A stretch of DNA of 13,091 nt from an uncultured Bacilli bacterium (GTDB lineage Bacteria; Bacillota_I; Bacilli_A; RF39; UBA660), in NCBI GenBank assembly GCA_947632625.1, contig CANRPZ010000029.1:1-13091 (forward strand), in the 5' to 3' direction. The position numbers were made by a program, and so were the translations under genes. Every line of letters begins with the position of its first letter. Positions within the stretch are counted from its first letter, which is position 1. Under the pieces are notes generated by a model. The model was given only the letters and a program-made list of their open reading frames with translations. It was not told where the DNA came from and did not search any database. Below, piece by piece: positions 7,194 to 13,091 of the stretch.

Positions 7194-8516
7194 TTAATCC
7201 GCACTTAAAAATTCTGAATTTATACAAAATACTGCATATAAAGGTATAGATTTAATATTATTTTCAAACCCAAAATCTTTTAAACTTATTCGAATCATAT
7301 ATTTTGGATGATATAAATCATTATATACTTTCAAACTTTTTGATTGTTTATGTTCTTCCGCTTTTACCTCAATAGGAATAATGCCATCCTTATCTGTAGT
7401 AATTAAGAAATCTATTTCAGAATCCCTATTTCCTTTCCAATAAAGTAAATCAATGCCATTTGCTGTTAACTGATTTGCAACATAATTTTCAGTAATAATT
7501 CCTTTATAGATTTTCATATCATCAAGAAGAATTGTTTTCGCATCATTATTTACAAGTCTATTAAAAATACCAACATCTGAATAGTATACTTTAAAAACAT
7601 CATTATCCGTAAAACCTAATAGTGGTTTTTCAGGTAATTTAACGCATTTACATATTTGAACCATATTACTTTCTACAAGCCAACTTAAAGGCAATGCATA
7701 TTCCCTTGATTTTGCATCAGCCTCAATAACAGAATATTGAAATTTTTTAGATACATTTTGTAATTGTGAAGGTAAAGAATTATAGATATTTCTTATTTTC
7801 AATGTTTCACTTGAATTTGTAACATGATGACTCATATCATTTTGATAATCTTCAATAATATCATTCAATTTAGAAAAATCATAATGATAGCAATCATTTT
7901 CACAATCAATTAGTGTCTTGACACTTTCTGGCATTCCCCCCGACAATAAATATTTTTTATAATAATCGATTGCTTTATTGTGGAGTATACCCATTGATTC
8001 ATTTTTTTTGAAGCATTCTTTAATTTTCTCTATAAGGGATTGTTGATTAAACGCTATCAAAAATTCTTCAAAATCCATAGGATGCATATAAAGTCGAGTG
8101 ACTTGCCCAACAGGAAAAGGCTTATTTAATCTAGAAAGCTTTACTCCAAGTAAAGAACCAGCACAAATTATTCGAACATTACTATGTTTTTCATTAAAAA
8201 ATTTTAATTCTGCTATTAGTTCTTCACTTTCTTGGATTTCATCAATAAATAAAACACTATCCTCTTGGTCAAAATCAAAATCAATTAGCATTTTTAAATC
8301 ATTGTATTTTTTTTCAGATGGGTCATTTGATGCAAACAATTTAACAACATCAACATCATAAAGTAAATTGATTTTTTTATAATATTTAAACGCATTTTTG
8401 CAAAATTCATCGATGATATAGGTTTTTCCACATTGTCTTACTCCTAAAATAATTAATGGCTTAAATTCTTTTGTATTTTTCCAATCCATTAAATTTTCAA
8501 ATATTTTTCTTTTCAT
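7194..8516 (-). CDS. AAA_14 / DUF4143 ATPase with a C-terminal PD-(D/E)XK-like motif
   Basis: This 440-residue protein has an N-terminal AAA-type P-loop domain and a C-terminal DUF4143 region. Walker A is GVRQCGKT (25-32), Walker B is SVLFIDEIQ (87-95) and a conserved CAGSLLG follows (118-124). The family marker HPMDFEEFL lies at 145-153. The C-terminal part has E343 (TENYVANQL), then SEIDFLI with D369, and IEVKA with E383 and K385. This spacing matches the degenerate PD-(D/E)XK nuclease fold seen in these proteins. The biological role of the family is not settled. It often occurs as a stand-alone accessory gene and may act in DNA interaction or conflict systems; this is inference. The start is supported by AGGAG (8525-8529) eight bases before the ATG. 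It sits inside a glycan gene cluster with a strong promoter and an unusual repeat array upstream, suggesting an inserted cassette. Confidence 0.92.
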   Translation of the reverse strand: MKRKIFENLMDWKNTKEFKPLIILGVRQCGKTYIIDEFCKNAFKYYKKINLLYDVDVVKLFASNDPSEKKYNDLKMLIDFDFDQEDSVLFIDEIQESEELIAELKFFNEKHSNVRIICAGSLLGVKLSRLNKPFPVGQVTRLYMHPMDFEEFLIAFNQQSLIEKIKECFKKNESMGILHNKAIDYYKKYLLSGGMPESVKTLIDCENDCYHYDFSKLNDIIEDYQNDMSHHVTNSSETLKIRNIYNSLPSQLQNVSKKFQYSVIEADAKSREYALPLSWLVESNMVQICKCVKLPEKPLLGFTDNDVFKVYYSDVGIFNRLVNNDAKTILLDDMKIYKGIITENYVANQLTANGIDLLYWKGNRDSEIDFLITTDKDGIIPIEVKAEEHKQSKSLKVYNDLYHPKYMIRISLKDFGFENNIKSIPLYAVFCINSEFLSAD

Positions 8517-8540
8517 TCTCTTTGCTCCTAAATTACACTA

Positions 8541-8546
8541 ATTATA
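8541..8546 (-). promoter_or_regulatory. Extended -10 promoter of the AAA ATPase gene
   Basis: On the minus strand TGCTATAAT is an extended -10 (TGN-TATAAT). The -35 position, 16-17 bases upstream, falls inside the promoter-proximal copy of the 33-bp repeat and matches consensus poorly (TGCAAA or GTGCAA, three of six). The predicted start is near 8534, giving a leader of about 18 bases that contains the AGGAG site. Confidence 0.6.
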
Positions 8547-8552
8547 GCATTT

Positions 8553-8643
8553 TTTACACCTTTTTGCACCCACTTTTTGAACAAATTTACACCTTTTTGT
8601 ACCCACTTTTGCAAGAAATTTACACCTTTTTGCACCCACTTTT
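8553..8643. repeat. Three tandem 33-bp direct repeats, likely operators
   Basis: A 25-bp core occurs at 8553-8577, 8586-8610 and 8619-8643, with one mismatch in the middle copy. The copies are separated by dissimilar 8-bp spacers, giving an exact 33-bp period. On the minus strand the core contains GTGGGTGCAAAAAGGTG. Each core also has an internal near-duplicate (ACACCTTTTTG and CCCACTTTTTG). The period is close to three helical turns, so bound proteins would sit on roughly one face. The array lies in the 140-bp gap before the AAA ATPase gene, and its proximal copy covers the -35 region. Confidence 0.85.
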
Positions 8644-8656
8644 AAGATTTTTTAGT

Positions 8657-9508
8657 TTAATTTTTTCTAATTATGTTTTCTATTTGCAAACCAAACAAAT
8701 AAAAGTAATAAAACATTCTTAAGATAATTAAGGCAAAAGGATTTCTTTTTACAACGTATTTTTCATAATAATATTGACTATCTTTTAAGATTTTAAATTT
8801 ATCAATCCGTCTTACATTTTTAGAAATACATTGATCTAGTGCATGAATAACAGTTACTCGATTATCAACATAAGTATTATACCCATTTTCTTTTAATTTT
8901 TTAGCCATAATAATTTCTTCATAATATAAAAATGTATGCTCATCAAATAATCCAATTGTTTCCAACGCTTCTTTTTTAATTATAAAAAAGCACCCTTTTA
9001 CGACATCAACATTGGTTAAATTACTTTGATATTTAGCAGCTGGATAAGATAAAAGCGAAAATTCAAAACGTCTAATAAAAGGAATATTAGAGATTAATTC
9101 AGAAGCAAAAGTTGGTAGCTTCCATCCTCGTGAAATATTAGTTGGCTCTTTTATGATTGGCGCTATAACAGAAATATTTGTATCTTCTAAATCTTCTATT
9201 AAAGTTTTTATATCTTTCTCTCTTACAATAATATCAGGATTACTAATAATCAAATTATCTACTTTTAACTTTTCTATGGCATATTTTACTCCCACATTAT
9301 TTCCAGCAGCATAACCATTATTTTGGGAAGCTTCTACAAGTTTTACTTTATCACTTTCTAATACTTTTAATTTTTCTAAAGAATCATCCGTACTTTTATT
9401 ATCTACAATAACAATATAATCAAGTACTTTATAGTTTTTAATGTCTTGAACTAATAATTTGGTATTTTCACTATCATTATAATTTAAAATAATTATGGCA
9501 TTTTTCAT
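8657..9508 (-). CDS. GT2 family glycosyltransferase (rhamnosyltransferase-like)
   Basis: A 283-residue GT-A enzyme. It starts with AIIILNYND (4-12), has the nucleotide-binding VDNKSTDD (35-42), NNGYAAGNN (63-71), which is typical of the rhamnosyltransferase branch, and NPD (90-92) in the DXD position. A VVKGCFFIIKKE segment (169-180) and FLYYEE (193-198) give the probable catalytic acid/base region, followed by H222. A hydrophobic stretch near 257-275 may anchor it to the membrane. It likely adds a sugar, possibly rhamnose, to a lipid-linked surface polysaccharide on the cytoplasmic side. GAGG lies a few bases before the ATG. It has its own strong promoter and a terminator upstream of that, so it is not simply part of the array transcript. 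Donor and acceptor are not visible in the sequence. Confidence 0.88.
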   Translation of the reverse strand: MKNAIIILNYNDSENTKLLVQDIKNYKVLDYIVIVDNKSTDDSLEKLKVLESDKVKLVEASQNNGYAAGNNVGVKYAIEKLKVDNLIISNPDIIVREKDIKTLIEDLEDTNISVIAPIIKEPTNISRGWKLPTFASELISNIPFIRRFEFSLLSYPAAKYQSNLTNVDVVKGCFFIIKKEALETIGLFDEHTFLYYEEIIMAKKLKENGYNTYVDNRVTVIHALDQCISKNVRRIDKFKILKDSQYYYEKYVVKRNPFALIILRMFYYFYLFGLQIENIIRKN

Positions 9509-9526
9509 ATTATTTACCTCAAGATA

Positions 9527-9555
9527 ATTATACTAAATATTCAAACCTGTGTCTA
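9527..9555 (-). promoter_or_regulatory. Strong promoter of the GT2 gene, TAGACA-17-TATAAT
   Basis: On the minus strand a -35 of TAGACA (9550-9555, five of six) and a perfect TATAAT (9527-9532) are exactly 17 bp apart. The predicted start is near 9520, only about a dozen bases before the ATG, so the leader is very short. Confidence 0.65.
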
Positions 9556-9578
9556 TTCTATTACATAAGTAGTTTTTT

Positions 9579-9607
9579 AAAATAAAAGTACACCCTTGTG
9601 AGTGTAC
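9579..9607 (-). terminator. Rho-independent terminator at the end of the array
   Basis: On the minus strand GTACAC (9602-9607) pairs with GTGTAC (9588-9593) around an 8-base loop, and one further C-G pair could form inside. TTTTATTTT follows. It lies 200 bases beyond the last array gene and just upstream of the GT2 promoter, so it separates the phase-variable array from the GT2 gene. The stem is modest. Confidence 0.5.
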
Positions 9608-9807
9608 GTTTCCCAATAAAATTAACATTTTTACTATTGCTCGGACTAGACCGGATTGTACTATTATTGAAAGACTTATTGCATTATGGATAGAAAATTT
9701 CAAAAAAGGAAAATCTAGTAAAAATATTTTTCTTATGCATGATATTATTATAATTATACTAATATACTAAATTTTGTGTTTAATAACCAATTATGACAAG
9801 ATATAAA
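9608..9807. other. Non-coding spacer with a possible gene fossil
   Basis: Between the terminator and the last array gene I see no intact gene. A plus-strand frame without a start codon stays open from about 9570 to a TAA near 9767. Around 9640-9710 it would read RTRPDCTIIERLIALW and then a lysine-rich stretch. The bases around 9647-9657 are GC-richer than the surroundings. It may be the tail of a lost gene or chance; I do not recognise a family. Confidence 0.25.
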
Positions 9808-10983
9808 CTATTTATTAAAAGTTTGTTCCATTCTGTCAGCAGGTATTATCATATTCCATCCAGCATCAGGATCAATATCCACAATATAATATTTTTTATC
9901 TTCAGTTAAAATATTATTATAATAACTCTTTTGCAATCTTTCATAAAAAGAAATGTTATATAAATTAACTAATTCATTTTTATTATATTGAAAGATTTCT
10001 TTCCCATTTATAATAGTAATACCAAAAATATATACAATTATTAAACAAGAAAAGATTCTTTTAGTTTTCAATTTTAGTCCATCAGAAATTATTATAGCTA
10101 TACTTATTAAACTTGCTAAATTCATTGGTATATAATATCTGTCTGGGATATATCTCATTTCAAAATTATGAAAATTAATAGTTAAATGAAATCGAGTTAA
10201 AAAAACTATAATCGTTATTGTAAATAAAGATATAAGACTTAATATATATAATTTCCTTGATTTTTTACTAACAAAAAATATTCCTCCAATATAAAATATT
10301 AATGTAAATATTAATATTATAGAGCCACTTATATTATTAAGTTGTTCATAAAATGGCCAAATTAGTATATAACTTAAACTCCTAATCATAAACTCAAGCC
10401 AATTTTTTATATCTCCATCTGGATACAATATATCAGGGCAATTATGCATTTTGATAAGTATAATTATACCTAGTATTAATACTAGTAAACAAAAGATTAC
10501 AAAATGCCACGAACTATATTTCTTTAATTCATTAGTTACCATAGTTTTAAAGTTTTTTATTGAAAAACCTTTCGTTTTATTAAAATATTTTTTTAAAATT
10601 TGATAAATTTCTATTAATATATATGCAAAAATTAAAATAAGAACAGATGGCAAAGTTGCTATTGCTAAAAGCAAAAGAATATCTGTTAGCATTATTAAAA
10701 ATTTTCGTTTTTCTTTATTATCATACCTATAAATTAATAAACAAAAAGTCATACACCATACATAAAATTGAAGTTGCAAAAAACGTCCTAAAATTTCCGT
10801 ACTGGTAATACCCATTGGTAGTAGTAGAATTGTAAAAAATAAAAATATTTTTCCAAATTCATTTAATCTTTTTCCAAATGTTAATGAAGGAAGAATAGCT
10901 ATTAAAGTAACAAAAGCATATGAAATCAAACATATAATATAAGGAATATATTTAATATCCCCCCCCCCCGAAAACAATATCAA
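9808..10983 (-). CDS. Copy 1, 3' part of a phase-variable GT-C-like membrane protein
   Basis: This open frame of 391 codons carries most of a membrane protein whose beginning lies in another frame (10952-11218). It opens with TTG, has no ribosome site and starts inside the coding sequence of the 5' part, so it is not an independent gene. With 10 G in the tract, its codons from D9 onward would join the 5' part to give about 469 residues. It has about eight to nine hydrophobic segments, a conserved outer loop NCPDILYPDGDIKNW, a conserved RYIPDRYYIPMN and a hydrophilic C-terminal tail with IDPDAGW. After codon 157 (KKYS) it departs from copy 2 in patches, mostly in loops and the tail, which suggests differing substrate specificity. 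As drawn (11 G) it would not be translated from the normal start. Confidence 0.8.
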   Translation of the reverse strand: MILFSGGGDIKYIPYIICLISYAFVTLIAILPSLTFGKRLNEFGKIFLFFTILLLPMGITSTEILGRFLQLQFYVWCMTFCLLIYRYDNKEKRKFLIMLTDILLLLAIATLPSVLILIFAYILIEIYQILKKYFNKTKGFSIKNFKTMVTNELKKYSSWHFVIFCLLVLILGIIILIKMHNCPDILYPDGDIKNWLEFMIRSLSYILIWPFYEQLNNISGSIILIFTLIFYIGGIFFVSKKSRKLYILSLISLFTITIIVFLTRFHLTINFHNFEMRYIPDRYYIPMNLASLISIAIIISDGLKLKTKRIFSCLIIVYIFGITIINGKEIFQYNKNELVNLYNISFYERLQKSYYNNILTEDKKYYIVDIDPDAGWNMIIPADRMEQTFNK

Positions 10984-11218
10984 TAATATCTGCCAATTTT
11001 AAAAGTAGAATTGGAATAGCTACAAAATAATCGCCTCTTGCATGTAATAATGTACTCCAAGTACCACTAGCTAATATTTGCCCAAGCCATTTACCATCTT
11101 CCGCATACATTGTTGGCATCATAAAATTATAAGCATTCCTACAAAACAACAAAAATATTCCCAATAGAAACAAAATAATATATTTATACTTTATCAAAAA
11201 AATTTTTAATTCTTTCAT
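10952..11218 (-). CDS. Copy 1, 5' part of the phase-variable GT-C-like protein (frame OFF)
   Basis: The 88-codon start of the gene has a membrane segment at residues 12-29, then the outer-loop motif MYAEDGKW (37-44) and a second hydrophobic stretch (about 64-83). An AEDG or similar acidic motif after the first helix is typical of GT-C glycosyltransferases and GtrII-like proteins, which move sugars from polyprenyl carriers to surface polymers outside the membrane. The frame runs into the 11-G tract and ends four codons later (GGGGY, stop). An AAGGAG site eight bases before the ATG fixes the start, so the true gene begins here. The short product alone is probably inactive. The GT-C assignment is inferred from topology and motif. 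Confidence 0.8.
   Translation of the reverse strand: MKELKIFLIKYKYIILFLLGIFLLFCRNAYNFMMPTMYAEDGKWLGQILASGTWSTLLHARGDYFVAIPILLLKLADIIDIVFGGGGY
10959..10969 (-). repeat. Phase-variation tract, 11 G (copy 1, OFF)
   Basis: A run of 11 G on the coding strand (11 C on the plus strand) stands out in a gene of about 25-30% GC. With 11 G the frame gives GGGGY and a stop. With 10 or 13 G it reads GGG then DIKYIP and stays open for 383 more codons. With 12 G it also ends early. This is the standard layout for slipped-strand ON/OFF switching. Confidence 0.85.
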
Positions 11219-11270
11219 ATTTTCTACTCCTTTTTAAAATAAAAACATTTAGCATTTTTTATACAAATAA

Positions 11271-11299
11271 ATTATATGATAAAAAAATGAGCATTGCAA
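11271..11299 (-). promoter_or_regulatory. Promoter of array copy 1, TTGCAA-17-TATAAT
   Basis: On the minus strand TTGCAA (11294-11299, four of six) and TATAAT (11271-11276) are 17 bp apart. The start would lie near 11264, about 45 bases before the ATG. AAGGAG is at 11227-11232. The -35 begins only 24 bases after the stop codon of copy 2, and no terminator lies between them. Confidence 0.6.
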
Positions 11300-11322
11300 C
11301 CTGAAATTAAAATAGTCACAAA

Positions 11323-12498
11323 TCATTTAAAAGATTTTTGCATTCTTTTAGCAGGAACTTCCACAAAAAACCAGCCAGCATCAGGATCAATTTTTACCTT
11401 ATAGTTATCTTTATCATCAGTCAAGATATTATTATAATAACTCTCTTGCAATCTTTCATAAAAAGGGATTGTATACAAACCAGTTAAATAGTTTTTATCA
11501 TATTGAAAGATTTCTTTCCCATTTATAATAGTAATACCAAAAATATATACAATTATTAAACAAGAAAAGATTCTTTTAGTTTTCAATTTTAGTCCATCAG
11601 AAATTATTATAGCTATACTTATTAAACTTGCTAAATTCATTGGTATATAATATCTGTCTGGAATATATCTTATTTCAAAATTATGCAAATTTGCTGTTAT
11701 TTGGAATCTAGTTAAAAAAACTATAATCGTTATTGTAAATAAAGATATAAGACTTAATATATATAATTTCCTTGATTTTTTATTAATAAAAAATATTCCT
11801 CCAATATAAAATATTAATGTAAATATCAATATTATAGAACCGCTTACATTATTAAGTTGTTCATAAAATGGCCAAATTAGTGTATAACTTAAACTCCTAA
11901 TCATAAACTCAAGCCAATTTTTTATATCTCCATCTGGAAAAAGTATGTCAGGACAATTATGCATTTTGATAAGAATAATTATACTTAATATTAAAACTAA
12001 TAAACAAAAAATAATAAATTGATAAATACTATATTTCTTTAATTCATTAGTTACCATAGTTTTAAAGTTTTTTATTGAAAAACCTTTCGTTTTATTAAAA
12101 TATTTTTTTAAAATTTGATAAATTTCTATTAATATATATGCAAAAATTAAAATAAGAACAGATGGCAAAGTTGCTATTGCTAAAAGCAAAAGAATATCTG
12201 TTAGCATTATTAAAAATTTTCGTTTTTCTTTATTATCATACCTATAAATTAATAAACAAAAAGTCATACACCATACATAAAATTGAAGTTGCAAAAAACG
12301 TCCTAAAATTTCCGTACTGGTAATACCCATTGGTAGTAGTAGAATTGTAAAAAATAAAAATATTTTTCCAAATTCATTTAATCTTTTTCCAAATGTTAAT
12401 GAAGGAAGAATAGCTATTAAAGTAACAAAAGCATATGAAATCAAACATATAATATAAGGAATATATTTAATATCCCCCCCCCCCGAAAACAATATCAA
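11323..12498 (-). CDS. Copy 2, 3' part of the phase-variable GT-C-like protein
   Basis: The second array member has the same length (391 codons from a non-standard TTG) and the same out-of-frame relation to its 5' part. The first 157 codons match copy 1. After that, clusters of changes occur without any net length change: IYQF for SWHF, FQITANLHNFEI for FHLTINFHNFEM, a rewritten segment after IFQY, and a tail ending in VPAKRMQKSFK instead of IPADRMEQTFNK. Conserved islands between the changes (NGKEIFQY, RYIPDRYYIP, IDPDAGW) mark likely structural or catalytic parts. It ends in TGA, which supports the standard code. Confidence 0.8.
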   Translation of the reverse strand: MILFSGGGDIKYIPYIICLISYAFVTLIAILPSLTFGKRLNEFGKIFLFFTILLLPMGITSTEILGRFLQLQFYVWCMTFCLLIYRYDNKEKRKFLIMLTDILLLLAIATLPSVLILIFAYILIEIYQILKKYFNKTKGFSIKNFKTMVTNELKKYSIYQFIIFCLLVLILSIIILIKMHNCPDILFPDGDIKNWLEFMIRSLSYTLIWPFYEQLNNVSGSIILIFTLIFYIGGIFFINKKSRKLYILSLISLFTITIIVFLTRFQITANLHNFEIRYIPDRYYIPMNLASLISIAIIISDGLKLKTKRIFSCLIIVYIFGITIINGKEIFQYDKNYLTGLYTIPFYERLQESYYNNILTDDKDNYKVKIDPDAGWFFVEVPAKRMQKSFK

Positions 12499-12733
12499 TA
12501 ATATCTGCCAATTTTAAAAGTAGAATTGGAATAGCTACAAAATAATCGCCTCTTGCATGTAATAATGTACTCCAAGTACCACTAGCTAATATTTGCCCAA
12601 GCCATTTACCATCTTCCGCATACATTGTTGGCATCATAAAATTATAAGCATTCCTACAAAACAACAAAAATATTCCCAATAGAAACAAAATAATATATTT
12701 ATACTTTATCAAAAAAATTTTTAATTCTTTCAT
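12467..12733 (-). CDS. Copy 2, 5' part of the phase-variable GT-C-like protein (frame OFF)
   Basis: This appears identical to the 5' part of copy 1, including the AEDG loop, the ribosome site at 12742-12747 and the premature stop just past the G tract. Identity of coding sequence, tract and upstream DNA implies recent duplication or ongoing gene conversion of the 5' half. Confidence 0.8.
   Translation of the reverse strand: MKELKIFLIKYKYIILFLLGIFLLFCRNAYNFMMPTMYAEDGKWLGQILASGTWSTLLHARGDYFVAIPILLLKLADIIDIVFGGGGY
12474..12484 (-). repeat. Phase-variation tract, 11 G (copy 2, OFF)
   Basis: This is a second 11-G run at the same codon position as in copy 1, again one base too long for the full frame. 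Each copy thus has its own potential switch. Homopolymer length in an assembly is a consensus and may hide mixed lengths in the population. Confidence 0.85.
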
Positions 12734-12785
12734 ATTTTCTACTCCTTTTTAAAATAAAAACATTTAGCATTTTTTATACAAATAA

Positions 12786-12814
12786 ATTATATGATAAAAA
12801 AATGAGCATTGCAA
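12786..12814 (-). promoter_or_regulatory. Promoter of array copy 2, TTGCAA-17-TATAAT
   Basis: The -35 TTGCAA (12809-12814) and -10 TATAAT (12786-12791) repeat those of copy 1 at a 1515-bp offset within an apparently identical spacer. Every array gene whose start is visible therefore carries its own promoter, and expression can be set copy by copy by the G tract. Confidence 0.6.
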
Positions 12815-12837
12815 CCTGAAATTAAAATAGTCACAAA

Positions 12838-13091
12838 TCATTTAAAAGATTTTTGCATTCTTTTAGCAGGAACTTCCACAAAAAACCAGCCAGCATCAGG
12901 ATCAATTTTTACCTTATAGTTATCTTTATCATCAGTCAAGATATTATTATAATAACTCTCTTGCAATCTTTCATAAAAAGGGATTGTATACAAACCAGTT
13001 AAATAGTTTTTATCATATTGAAAGATTTCTTTCCCATTTATAATAGTAATACCAAAAATATATACAATTATTAAACAAGAAAAGATTCTTT
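12838..13091 (-). CDS. Copy 3, C-terminal end only (cut by the window edge)
   Basis: The last 84 codons or so of a third array member, ending in the same KRMQKSFK tail and TGA stop as copy 2. By eye it is identical to 11323-11576. The promoter, G tract and 5' part lie beyond the window, so its ON/OFF state is unknown. Confidence 0.85.
   Translation of the reverse strand, partial: RIFSCLIIVYIFGITIINGKEIFQYDKNYLTGLYTIPFYERLQESYYNNILTDDKDNYKVKIDPDAGWFFVEVPAKRMQKSFK

Larger units (their letters stand above)
9808..13091 (-). repeat. Tandem 1515-bp gene array (two full units plus a third, partial)
   Basis: Stop codons, start codons, poly-G tracts and promoters recur at an exact 1515-bp offset: 9808/11323/12838, 11218/12733, 10959/12474. 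By eye, 10513-11576 and 12028-13091 are identical over about 1.06 kb. That run includes the 5' half of each gene, the promoter and the 3' end of the next unit. Copy 1 (9808-11218) differs from copy 2 only in its C-terminal half. Copies 2 and 3 are identical as far as the window shows. The array continues past the right edge, so its true size is unknown. Confidence 0.95.

Noticed and set aside
8098..8361. Plus-strand open frame inside the AAA ATPase gene
   Set aside because: It is antisense to the conserved Walker B region, with no ribosome site and no recognisable product.
8553..8643. CRISPR-like array of three 25-bp repeats
   Set aside because: Spacers are only 8 bp, there are just three units and no cas genes are near. 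The location at a promoter fits operators better.
8553..8643. Small repeat protein on the minus strand (KWVQKGVN- or KVGAKRCK-type units)
   Set aside because: Two minus-strand frames are open through the repeats, but neither has an ATG or ribosome site, and stops close both just outside the array.
8553..8643. Origin of replication iterons
   Set aside because: No replication initiator gene is near, and the repeats sit exactly at a promoter of an ATPase family not known as a Rep protein.
8471..8722. Plus-strand open frame with an 11-residue repeat (IYTFLHPLL-type)
   Set aside because: The periodicity simply reflects the 33-bp DNA repeats (a multiple of three). The frame overlaps two solid minus-strand genes, and the same repeats are open in other frames too.
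10952..10983. Programmed ribosomal frameshift joining the two frames
   Set aside because: The required shift is one base forward on a pure G run, with no slippery heptamer or visible stimulating hairpin. A change in tract length explains the layout more simply, though it is not fully excluded.
11323..11325. Mycoplasma-type code (TGA read as Trp)
   Set aside because: Copy 2 ends in TGA at the position where copy 1 ends in TAG, and tryptophan in the long genes is encoded by TGG, for example at the end of the DUF1972 enzyme.
10952..12733. Two separate genes per array unit
   Set aside because: The 3' frame begins at TTG inside the 5' frame, has no ribosome site and starts with the G tract. Removing one base gives a single continuous membrane protein.

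Overview
The window comes from a low-GC (roughly 30% by eye) Gram-positive-type bacterium. Shine-Dalgarno sites are strong (AGGAG, AAGGAG, GGGGG), several promoters have TATAAT -10 boxes, and TGA is used as a stop codon. I infer a gut-type Bacillota/Bacilli lineage. Every gene I accept lies on the minus strand, so transcription runs from high to low coordinates. The theme is cell-surface glycan synthesis, interrupted by a TnpB element and an AAA ATPase gene.

Layout in transcription order. (1) Positions 9808-13091 hold a tandem array with an exact 1515-bp period: two complete copies and one cut by the window edge. Each copy encodes a multi-pass membrane protein with an AEDG motif in its first outer loop, which suggests a GT-C-type or GtrII-like glycosyltransferase. 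Each copy carries an 11-G tract that throws the reading frame out; 10 G would restore one protein of about 469 residues. Each copy visible at its 5' end has its own promoter. The 5' half and promoter look identical between copies, while the C-terminal half differs in patches. This looks like a multi-copy, phase-variable surface-glycan-modifying locus and is the main discovery here. (2) 9509-9807 is non-coding, with a terminator, a strong promoter and a possible gene fossil. (3) 8657-9508 encodes a GT2 glycosyltransferase. (4) 8517-8656 holds three 33-bp tandem repeats that run into the promoter of the next gene. (5) 7194-8516 encodes an AAA_14/DUF4143 ATPase. (6) 6006-7160 encodes a DUF1972/GT4 (WchF/Cps2T-like) glycosyltransferase. 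(7) 2773-5940 encodes a fused ABC ATPase-permease that ends in its own terminator. (8) 1438-2721 encodes a GT2 domain fused to a methyltransferase-like domain. (9) About 41-1421 is a TnpB element with a probable omega-RNA, imperfect inverted repeats and a tnpB promoter holding a perfect-arm Gram-positive SOS (LexA/DinR) box. A terminator follows at 1-34.

Inferred working model: the cytoplasmic GT2 and GT4 enzymes build a surface polysaccharide, and the array proteins decorate it outside the membrane. Independent G-tract switching in each copy, plus different C-terminal halves, could produce many surface states. In this sequence both visible switches are in the OFF register.
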